Assembly: GCA_034430275.1 (NCBI GenBank)
Contig: DAOUEW010000160.1
Span: forward strand, 1-8,540
Length of the DNA stretch: 8,540 nt
Direction: 5' to 3'
Origin: JAUVXJ01 sp034430275
Lineage (GTDB): Bacteria > Chloroflexota > Anaerolineae > UBA7937 > B3-Chlor
Part shown: one piece after another, positions 1 to 5,718 of the stretch
How the letters are laid out: the number at the start of each line of letters is the position of its first letter
How positions within the stretch are numbered: the first letter of the stretch is position 1
Position numbers and translations under genes: made by a program
The notes under the pieces: model-generated
What the model was told of the DNA's origin: nothing
The model's database searches: none
Seen by the model: the letters and a program-made list of their open reading frames with translations, nothing else

Positions 1-1
1 G

Positions 2-871
2 GTGACCGACGTGGAGGGGGAGGTTCTGCGTCAGGGAGACGTGGTCGCCTTTCTCGACGTTCACGAGACGTGTGGCAGCTGCTGGTTCTGTCTGGTAGCC
101 AAGGCCACGACGCGCTGTCCGAGCCGCCGAGTCTACGGCATCACCTACTCGGCGGACGAGGGCCTGCTGGGCGGGTGGAGCGAGGCTATCTACCTCAAGC
201 CCGGGGTCAAGGTGATCAAGCTGCCGCGGGGTTTGGCGGCGGAGCGATACATCGGCGCGGGGTGTGGCCTGCCCACGGCCACCCACGCTCTGGAGCGTGC
301 CGAGGTCCAGCTCGGCGACACGGTAGCCATCCAGGGATGTGGCCACGTGGGTCTCAACTCGGCCATACTGGCCCAACTCTCCGGGGCGACGCAGGTGGTC
401 GTGATCGGGGCGCCCAAGAAAAGGCTCGACATGGCGCGTGCGGTCGGCGCGGACCACATCATCGACATCGAGGAGCACGGGCCTGAGGAGCGGATCGCCC
501 TGGTGTTGGAGTTGACCCACGGGCGTGGTGCCGACGTGACCATCGAGGCCACGGGGAACCCGATGGCCATCCCAGAGGGGATGCGTATGACGCGCGACAA
601 CGGGCGGTACGTGGTGGTGGGGCAGTATACCGATGCCGGCCCCGTGGAGGTTAATCCTCACTGGGATCTCAATCGTAAGCACCTGGAGATCAGAGGTTGC
701 TGGGGCAGCGATTTCAGCCACTTCTACCGCGGCATCCAGGTCCTGGCCAAGCATGGAGACCGCTTTCCGTACGAGGCGTTCATCAGTCGCATCTACCGGC
801 TCGACGAGTTGGACGAGGCGCTGGCCGACGTGGAAGCGCTCAAGGTGGTGAAGGCAGTGGTGCAGCCATAA
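2..871 (+). CDS. Zinc-dependent medium-chain alcohol dehydrogenase, 5'-truncated by window edge
   Basis: This is an NAD(P)-dependent oxidoreductase of the zinc-containing medium-chain dehydrogenase superfamily, probably cytosolic; the substrate cannot be read from the sequence. About 289 residues are visible against 340-370 for the family. The GroES-like N-terminus with the first catalytic zinc ligands lies off the left edge, so the GTG at position 2 is probably internal. Visible features are a structural-zinc cysteine cluster (Cys24, 27, 30, 39, with one residue more than the usual last spacing), the segment GGCGLPTATHALERA-like at about 86-101 (seen as GAGCGLPTATHALERA), and a Rossmann fold with GCGHVG at 112-117. 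The residue after the second strand, where NAD-dependent members usually have Asp, is Gly136, followed by A-P-K-K-R. NADP use is therefore possible, but this is inference. The C-terminus is complete and ends in TAA. The next gene has its own promoter, so no operon link is evident. Confidence 0.9.
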   Translation: MTDVEGEVLRQGDVVAFLDVHETCGSCWFCLVAKATTRCPSRRVYGITYSADEGLLGGWSEAIYLKPGVKVIKLPRGLAAERYIGAGCGLPTATHALERAEVQLGDTVAIQGCGHVGLNSAILAQLSGATQVVVIGAPKKRLDMARAVGADHIIDIEEHGPEERIALVLELTHGRGADVTIEATGNPMAIPEGMRMTRDNGRYVVVGQYTDAGPVEVNPHWDLNRKHLEIRGCWGSDFSHFYRGIQVLAKHGDRFPYEAFISRIYRLDELDEALADVEALKVVKAVVQP

Positions 872-911
872 CCACCCCTCGCTGCGCTGGACACGGGGAG
901 GCATACCAAGA

Positions 912-980
912 CCCTCGGCCCGATCATCATGACTCGTAGCCGGAGGGCACGTCCTGCAGGTACGGGTCTGTAGTCTTTTT
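912..980 (+). terminator. Possible weak terminator of the dehydrogenase transcript
   Basis: Two stems lie in the 159-nt gap after the dehydrogenase stop. CCCTCGGC (912-919) pairs with GCCGGAGGG (939-947) with one bulged G. CTGCAG (954-959) pairs with CTGTAG (968-973) with one G-U pair, and a run of five T follows at 976-980. The second stem plus T-run has the order of an intrinsic terminator, but the stem is weak. The T-run also sits just upstream of the promoter of the next gene. Confidence 0.3.
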
Positions 981-983
981 CTC

Positions 984-1012
984 TTGCGTCGCGGGCCTAG
1001 GCAGGGTAGAAT
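984..1012 (+). promoter_or_regulatory. Sigma70-type promoter of rarA
   Basis: A -35 box TTGCGT (984-989) and a -10 box TAGAAT (1007-1012) are separated by exactly 17 bp. Transcription would start near 1019, leaving about 12 nt before the GTG start at 1031. The -35 box matches the consensus at four of six positions and the -10 box at five of six. Confidence 0.6.
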
Positions 1013-1030
1013 CTGGGCGGTAGGAGATCT

Positions 1031-2362
1031 GTGGACCTCTTCGAATACTCGCTCAGCGATGAACTGAAGAAAGACGCACCGCTGGCGGCCCGGATGCGGC
1101 CCCGCACGCTGGATGAGATGGTGGGGCAGGAGCACATCCTGGCACCGGGGAAGCTCTTGCGCCGGGCGATCGAGGCCGACCGGCTGGGCTCGATCATCCT
1201 CTGGGGGCCACCCAGCACGGGCAAGACGTCCCTGGCCTCGGTGGTGGCCAACACCACGGAGAGCGCGTTCGAGTCCATGAGCGCGGTGCTGGCCGGGGTC
1301 AACGAGTTGCGACAGCTCATCGCCGCGGCCAAGAACAGGCGGATGCTGAGAGGGAGCCGGACCATACTGCTGGTAGACGAGATCCATCACTTCACCAAGA
1401 CTCAGCAGGACGCGCTGCTGCCTCACGTGGAAGAGGGCCTGGTCACCCTCATCGGCATCACCACGGAGAACCCCTTCTTCGAAGTCATTGGAGCGCTGGT
1501 CTCTCGTTCGCGCATCTTCCGTCTGGAGCCGCTCGGTGACGAGGACGTGGCCCTGATCCTTCGCCGGGCCCTGGCCGACGCCGAGCGGGGCCTGGGGGGC
1601 AGAAAGGTGGAACTGGCGGAGGATGCCCTGGACCATCTGGTGAGGGTGGCGGGGGGAGACGCACGTATCGCCCTCAACGCTCTGGAGCTGGCCGCTGAGA
1701 CGACTGCGCCGGACGCCGACGGCGTGATCCAGGTCACTCTGGAGACCGCCGAGGATTCGATACAGCAGAGAGCCCTGCTCTACGACAAGGACGGCGATGC
1801 CCACTACGACACGATCTCGGCTTTCATCAAGAGCTTGCGCGGCTCGGATCCGGATGCGGCCTTGTACTGGCTGGCCAGGATGATCCATGCTGGGGAGGAC
1901 CCCAGGTTCATCGTGCGCCGGATGATCATCTTCGCCTCGGAGGACGTGGGGAACGCGGACCCGCAGGCACTGACCGTGGCCACGTCCGCGGCCCAGGCCC
2001 TGGAGTGGGTGGGGCTGCCTGAGGCCCAGTACAGCCTGGCGCAGGCGTGCGTGTACCTCTCCACCGCGCCGAAGAGCAATTCCGCCGGCGGCTACTTCAA
2101 GGCTCTAGCCGAAGTGAAGGAGGAGGGTGTCACCGAGGTGCCGGGCCATTTGAAGGACTCGTCACGTGATGGTGAGGCCCTGGGGCATGGCCGGGACTAC
2201 AAGTATCCCCATCAGTATCCTGATCACTTCGTGCGGCAGCAATACCTGCCTGATCGCCTCCGGGGGCGAAGGTACTACGACCCGTCCGACCAGGGATATG
2301 AGAAGGAGATCAGGGAGCGGCTGGAGCGCTGGCGGGAAGGGGCGGCGGACGAAGAGGAGTGA
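1031..2362 (+). CDS. rarA: Replication-associated recombination protein A (RarA/MgsA family AAA+ ATPase)
   Basis: RarA is a tetrameric cytosolic AAA+ ATPase related to clamp loaders that acts at stalled replication forks and interacts with SSB. The protein is 443 residues, the usual family length. It opens MDLFEY and has an early block RMRPRTLDEMVGQEHIL at 21-37. Walker A is GPPSTGKT (59-66), Walker B is ILLVDEIHHF (112-121), sensor 1 is around GITTENP (142-148), and the arginine-finger segment SRSRIF is at 158-163. The C-terminal oligomerisation part carries SSEDVGNADP-like residues (seen as ASEDVGNADP) and ends with the family block GRDYKYPHQYPDHFV and QQYLPDRL. The GTG start at 1031 has GGAG at 1023-1026 and gives the N-terminus expected for the family. 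Small departures from the most common motifs are Ser for Gly in Walker A and His for Arg after DEIH; neither removes a catalytic residue. It is transcribed alone from its own promoter. Confidence 0.95.
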   Translation: MDLFEYSLSDELKKDAPLAARMRPRTLDEMVGQEHILAPGKLLRRAIEADRLGSIILWGPPSTGKTSLASVVANTTESAFESMSAVLAGVNELRQLIAAAKNRRMLRGSRTILLVDEIHHFTKTQQDALLPHVEEGLVTLIGITTENPFFEVIGALVSRSRIFRLEPLGDEDVALILRRALADAERGLGGRKVELAEDALDHLVRVAGGDARIALNALELAAETTAPDADGVIQVTLETAEDSIQQRALLYDKDGDAHYDTISAFIKSLRGSDPDAALYWLARMIHAGEDPRFIVRRMIIFASEDVGNADPQALTVATSAAQALEWVGLPEAQYSLAQACVYLSTAPKSNSAGGYFKALAEVKEEGVTEVPGHLKDSSRDGEALGHGRDYKYPHQYPDHFVRQQYLPDRLRGRRYYDPSDQGYEKEIRERLERWREGAADEEE

Positions 2363-2405
2363 GGTGTGTCGAAGGTGGGGCCGCTGGAGGGTACGAAAGT
2401 AATGC

Positions 2406-2434
2406 TTGACTTGGGGTCCACAGTGCGGTATAAT
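2406..2434 (+). promoter_or_regulatory. Near-consensus sigma70 promoter of the PAS/GGDEF sensor gene
   Basis: TTGACT (2406-2411) and a perfect TATAAT (2429-2434) are 17 bp apart, and an AT-rich stretch follows. It lies 44 bp after the rarA stop and faces the sensor gene. Eleven of twelve box positions match the consensus, so this is the strongest promoter signal in the window. Transcription would start near 2441, leaving a leader of about 230 nt. Confidence 0.8.
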
Positions 2435-2440
2435 TATTAT

Positions 2441-2672
2441 TCGCTGGACGCGCCAGTGCACGATTCCGGCTCACCGCGTGCCTGGCTTGTGTGTGGTCCC
2501 CCGAGCGTCTAGCGAAACATCCGAGACTCGCCTTGTCGGATCGACGAGTCTTTGTGTCCAGGCAGATGCTGTGGGTTTGTAGGCTATCGACTGGCGCAGC
2601 GCGTTCGTTGTAGGCCATTTGCGTGGGTAGCAGGAGCGCGGAACCCGGGCCAGGCTGGGTGGTGATGGAAGG
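2441..2672 (+). promoter_or_regulatory. Long leader with alternative base-pairing, upstream of the sensor gene
   Basis: No gene is seen here. The leader can form several stems. CGCTGG (2442-2447) pairs with CCAGTG (2453-2458) with one G-U. TGCCTGG (2479-2485) pairs perfectly with CCAGGCA (2558-2564) and encloses two competing stems: ATCCGA (2519-2524) with TCGGAT (2536-2541), or AGACTCG (2524-2530) with CGAGTCT (2545-2551), the latter followed by a TT-rich stretch. A second CCAGGC at 2650-2655, close to the start codon, could replace the first as partner of GCCTGG. I do not recognise a known riboswitch; in particular I see no c-di-GMP riboswitch core. Short stems arise by chance in GC-rich DNA, so the regulatory role is inference. 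Confidence 0.35.
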
Positions 2673-5372
2673 ATGGAGGAGGAAGAGCACGTCCCACGAC
2701 AACCAGAGGGCGAAGTGATGGCCTTCGACCAGCGCCTCGAAACCTCGGAGGAGGCACAGAAAGAGCCCGAGCAGGCAGTGGCAGGCCCGGATCAGGAACT
2801 GAGCCTCGTCGCCAAGACCGCGCTGTTCGACCGGGTCGGCGCACTGGTGATGATCTTCGACCGGCGGGGGCGCATTCGCTGGTTCAATCGCGTCTGCGAG
2901 GAAACCACGGGGCTGTCCTTCAAGGAGGTGTGGGGCAAGTACGTGTGGGAAACCCTGGTCCTTCCGGAAGAGGTTGACGTTGTCAAGCGTGTTCTGGAGA
3001 ACCTGAGGACCGGTCGCTTCGTCCGGGGCTACGAGAGCCACTTGTTGACCCGAGAAGGGCGTCCCAGGATCATCCAGTGGTCCACTGCCCCGCTTCTGGA
3101 TGGTGAGGGACCCGTCGAGCTCATCGTGGGCGTCGGCGTGGACATCACCGATAGAAAGCGAACCGAGGAGAGGCTCCGCAAGAGCGAGGAGCACTACCGG
3201 CGCTTGGTGGAATCGTCCCCCGATGCCATCTTCGTCCACCACCAGGGTAAGATAGTGTTTGCCAACAGGGCAGGCGCTGTCCTGCTCGGCGCTACAGACC
3301 CCGGAGCTATCATCGGTCGATCCGTGCTGGATTTCGTGCATCCCGATGACCGAGCAGCGGTGGAGGCGCGCCTGGAGAAGGTTCTGGAACACGATACTGA
3401 ACTGGCGTTGATGGAGGATCGCCTGATGCGCCTGGACGGATCTGTCGTCCGTGTGGATGCCCATTCCATCTTTCCGTTCATGTATCAGGACAAGCCAGCC
3501 GTGCAAGTGGTGGCGCGGAAAGTGGACGACAGCAGGGAGACGGAGGAGGAGTTGTACGAGCACCAAGAGATGGCAGAGCTGCTACTCAAGATCTTGTCCG
3601 ATGCGGTGCTGGTGACCGATCTAAAGGGCCGCATCACCAGCGTCTCCCAGCGTGCTTCGGAGTTGTGTGGCTTCGATGCACCTGACGAGCTGATGGGCAG
3701 AAGCATGTTCGAGCTGATTCTGCCCGAGGATCACGAGGAGTTCATCAAGAACCTTCAGACGACGTTCAGAGAGGGCGTGGTAGGGGGCCTCGGGCTCTCT
3801 CTACTGAGGGGGGACGGCACCCACTTCCGCGTGCGGCTGAACATGGCGCTTCTCAGAGACAGGAGCGGCAAGCCCAAGGGCTTCGTAGCCACAGCGCGAG
3901 AGGCGGCCTATCGGGAGACTCCCGTGCCGGGACTGGGAGAGTTCCATCCTGAGAACTCGGAGACCACGGCGCTGCTGGAGGCCTCGCGCGCAGTCTTGGT
4001 ATATCGCGATTTCGAACCCGCGGCACGGGCTATACTGGAGGCGTGCAAGAATCTGATCGGGGCCGGAGTGGGATACGTCGGCCTGATGAACGAGGATGGC
4101 ACCAAGGACAACGTGCTCTTCTCCAACCCGCACGATTTCCCATGGGACGAGCATCTGGAGCATTCGAGGGCCACGAGAGAGTTGCGTGCCGAAGCATACC
4201 TCGCTGGAGAGGCGATGTATCTCAACGACCTCTTCGCCGCCAGCGACGGCGGCGTCGAGACGGGAGAATCACCGGCCGTGCAGAACGTACTGTTCGCCCC
4301 GTTGGCCATCGGCGGCAACTCCCTAGGCCTGTTGGCCTTCGGCGACAAGGCCAAGGGCTTCACCGAAGAGGACGCTCGCATGGCCTCAGCCTTCGGCGAA
4401 CTGGCAGCGGTGTCTCTGGAGAGCAGCCGGGCCCTACAGGCCCTGGAGTTGAGCGAGGAACGGTTCCGATCGGTGGCAGAGTTCACTGGAGACGCCATCG
4501 TTACCTTCGACAGCGAGGAGCACATCGTCTACTGGAACCCCGGGGCGGAGGAGATCTTCGGGTACAGCGCTGCGGAGATGATCGGCAGACGGCTGACCCT
4601 CGTAGCCCCTGGCGACTTGCGCGAGGCCTACAAGAAAGCGGTGAACGAGGTCGAGTCGGGTGGATCGTCTAGCAGCCTCGCTCAGCCGGCGGAGATGATG
4701 GGGCGTCGGAAGGACGGCAGTACGTTTCCGCTCGAGCTAACGTTCGCAGGGTGGACCACGCGAAACGGGGTCTTCCTGACCAGTGTGATCCGGGACATCA
4801 CCGAGCGCAAGCTGACCGAACATGACTTGAAACTCCTGGCCGACCACGACCACCTCACAGGGCTGCCCAATCGGTCCCTGTTCCGGGATCACCTGACGCA
4901 AGCCCTGGCCGCCGCCAATCGCGATCCGCAGAGGATGGCCGTGATGATGATCGATCTGGATCACTTCAAGGACATCAACCACCAGTATGGAGTTCAGGCG
5001 GGCGATCAACTGCTCCAGGCTGTGGGTGATCGTCTGACGGGGCTGGTACGTACGGCGGACACCGTGGCACGCTCGGGGGATGACGAGTTCGTGTTACTGA
5101 TACTGGGGATCGAGGCGCCACAGCATACGGAAAGGGTCGCCCAGAGGATCATGCAAGCGCTGCGGGAGCCTTTTGCCCTGAATGGTCGCGAGGTCCGGAT
5201 AACGGTGAGCGTAGGCATGGCCCTCTACCCTGAAGATGGTGAGGACGTAGAGACCCTCATCAGGAAGGCAGACCTGGCCATGTGTCAGGCCAAGGAGAAG
5301 GGACGCGACAGCTACCACCGGTTGGCGTCGGCGGGCGAGATGCCGGAGGAGTGGCCCCCCAACATGGGGTGA
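2673..5372 (+). CDS. Multi-PAS/GAF sensor with a C-terminal GGDEF domain (variant GDDEF signature)
   Basis: This is a predicted soluble signal-transduction protein of 899 residues that would make cyclic di-GMP, or bind nucleotide without making it. Domains in order are PAS (about 50-163), PAS (172-288), PAS (297-409), GAF (434-590), PAS (593-713) and GGDEF (720-885). PAS blocks end in the usual DITDRK and DITERK segments. No transmembrane segment or signal peptide is visible. The GGDEF domain has DHLTGLPNR (726-734), the metal-binding DLDHFKDIN (761-769), an inhibitory RxxD site RTAD (793-796) and the signature as SGDDEF (801-806), with Asp where the second Gly is normal. The signature Glu and the metal-binding Asp are kept. 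No EAL domain follows. The first ATG (2673) has a poor ribosome-binding site; ATG 2718 (residue 16) has GAGG eight bases upstream and may be the true start. It has its own promoter. The ligand of each sensor domain is not predictable. Confidence 0.9.
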   Translation: MEEEEHVPRQPEGEVMAFDQRLETSEEAQKEPEQAVAGPDQELSLVAKTALFDRVGALVMIFDRRGRIRWFNRVCEETTGLSFKEVWGKYVWETLVLPEEVDVVKRVLENLRTGRFVRGYESHLLTREGRPRIIQWSTAPLLDGEGPVELIVGVGVDITDRKRTEERLRKSEEHYRRLVESSPDAIFVHHQGKIVFANRAGAVLLGATDPGAIIGRSVLDFVHPDDRAAVEARLEKVLEHDTELALMEDRLMRLDGSVVRVDAHSIFPFMYQDKPAVQVVARKVDDSRETEEELYEHQEMAELLLKILSDAVLVTDLKGRITSVSQRASELCGFDAPDELMGRSMFELILPEDHEEFIKNLQTTFREGVVGGLGLSLLRGDGTHFRVRLNMALLRDRSGKPKGFVATAREAAYRETPVPGLGEFHPENSETTALLEASRAVLVYRDFEPAARAILEACKNLIGAGVGYVGLMNEDGTKDNVLFSNPHDFPWDEHLEHSRATRELRAEAYLAGEAMYLNDLFAASDGGVETGESPAVQNVLFAPLAIGGNSLGLLAFGDKAKGFTEEDARMASAFGELAAVSLESSRALQALELSEERFRSVAEFTGDAIVTFDSEEHIVYWNPGAEEIFGYSAAEMIGRRLTLVAPGDLREAYKKAVNEVESGGSSSSLAQPAEMMGRRKDGSTFPLELTFAGWTTRNGVFLTSVIRDITERKLTEHDLKLLADHDHLTGLPNRSLFRDHLTQALAAANRDPQRMAVMMIDLDHFKDINHQYGVQAGDQLLQAVGDRLTGLVRTADTVARSGDDEFVLLILGIEAPQHTERVAQRIMQALREPFALNGREVRITVSVGMALYPEDGEDVETLIRKADLAMCQAKEKGRDSYHRLASAGEMPEEWPPNMG

Positions 5373-5421
5373 GGCCCTGGGAGGCCAGATCGAGCCTGTG
5401 GGCTCTCTCGTAGGCCCTGCT

Positions 5422-5458
5422 TCGCCTCGGTGCCACGATCCGTGGTCAACCGAGGCGG
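5422..5458 (+). terminator. Strong two-part hairpin, probable terminator of the sensor gene
   Basis: CGCCTCGGT (5423-5431) pairs perfectly with ACCGAGGCG (5449-5457). Inside it CCACG (5433-5437) pairs with CGTGG (5441-5445) around a three-base loop. The stem lies 50 bp after the sensor stop. The tail TGTTGTATGT is T-rich but not a clean T-run, so this is either an imperfect intrinsic terminator or a stabilising 3' hairpin. A smaller stem, GAGCC (5392-5396) with GGCTC (5401-5405), precedes it. Another weak one, GGGCG (5469-5473) with CGCCC (5483-5487), holds a T5 run in its loop. Confidence 0.5.
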
Positions 5459-5500
5459 TGTTGTATGTGGGCGGTTTTTCCACGCCCTCTTCATCGAGTG

Positions 5501-5529
5501 TTGACATCCCGACTCAGGGCTGGTAAAAT
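5501..5529 (+). promoter_or_regulatory. Near-consensus sigma70 promoter of the methyltransferase gene
   Basis: A perfect -35 box TTGACA (5501-5506) and a -10 box TAAAAT (5524-5529) are separated by 17 bp. Transcription would start near 5536, giving a leader of about 180 nt before the TTG start at 5716. Eleven of twelve box positions match the consensus, which suggests strong basal expression of a gene whose product would be toxic if its nuclease were active. Confidence 0.75.
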
Positions 5530-5541
5530 GGAGCAGGTGTG

Positions 5542-5573
5542 CTGGGCGAGGTGCGCGGCGCACTCGGGCCCAG
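5542..5573 (+). promoter_or_regulatory. Strong hairpin at the very 5' end of the methyltransferase mRNA
   Basis: Three stacked segments pair: CTGGG (5542-5546) with CCCAG (5569-5573), CGA (5547-5549) with TCG (5564-5566), and GTGCG (5551-5555) with CGCAC (5559-5563). The loop is CGG, with one bulged G at 5550 and two unpaired G at 5567-5568. That is 13 base pairs, starting 12 bp after the -10 box. As RNA it could protect the 5' end; as DNA the near-palindrome overlaps the initially transcribed region and could be an operator. Which of these holds is not decided by the sequence. Confidence 0.45.
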
Positions 5574-5701
5574 AGCGGGAGAACCAGCTTCCCACGAGGT
5601 TTCCCCCAGGGTGCTGACGTAGGCTCCGCTCTCTCGAGTGGCCACGACCTGCCAGGCCCCATCATGATCACCGTACCTCGTTCCGTTCTACACGTAACCG
5701 T

Positions 5702-5718
5702 GAGGAGGAACCTCGTTG
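5702..5718 (+). promoter_or_regulatory. Ribosome-binding site and TTG start of the methyltransferase gene
   Basis: GGAGG (5704-5708) lies seven bases before TTG (5716-5718). An in-frame TGA at 5701-5703 rules out any earlier start in this frame, and the next in-frame GTG is about 210 bases downstream, inside the conserved nuclease-like block. TTG is therefore the most likely start. GAGG (5702-5705) can pair with CCTC (5711-5714) around AGGAA, which would partly hide the site. Confidence 0.7.

Larger units (their letters stand above)
5373..5715 (+). other. 343-bp gap between the sensor and methyltransferase genes
   Basis: No gene is visible on either strand that I would support. The gap holds the probable sensor terminator (5422-5458), the promoter (5501-5529), a strong leader hairpin (5542-5573) and the ribosome-binding site (5704-5708) of the next gene. 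The part from about 5605 to 5695 shows nothing I can name. Confidence 0.6.

Noticed and set aside
953..960. CCTGCAGG palindrome as an operator
   Set aside because: A single 8-bp palindrome in GC-rich DNA is expected by chance and is better read as part of the weak stem with 968-973.
1207..1230. Inactive RarA because of GPPSTGKT in place of GPPGTGKT
   Set aside because: The sequence still fits GxxxxGK(T/S), and Walker B, sensor 1 and the arginine-finger segment are intact.
2531..2560. Stem 2524-2551 followed by TTTGTGT as an intrinsic terminator or attenuator
   Set aside because: The loop is long and the T-run is broken by G, so I keep it only as part of the alternative-stem observation.
2441..2672. 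c-di-GMP (GEMM) riboswitch upstream of the GGDEF gene
   Set aside because: The conserved core segments of that riboswitch are not present on reading the leader.
2310..3566. A 418-codon open frame on the - strand across the sensor gene start
   Set aside because: It is antisense to the rarA end, the promoter, the leader and two PAS domains, and its low-complexity product has no recognisable domain. The + strand genes explain the region.
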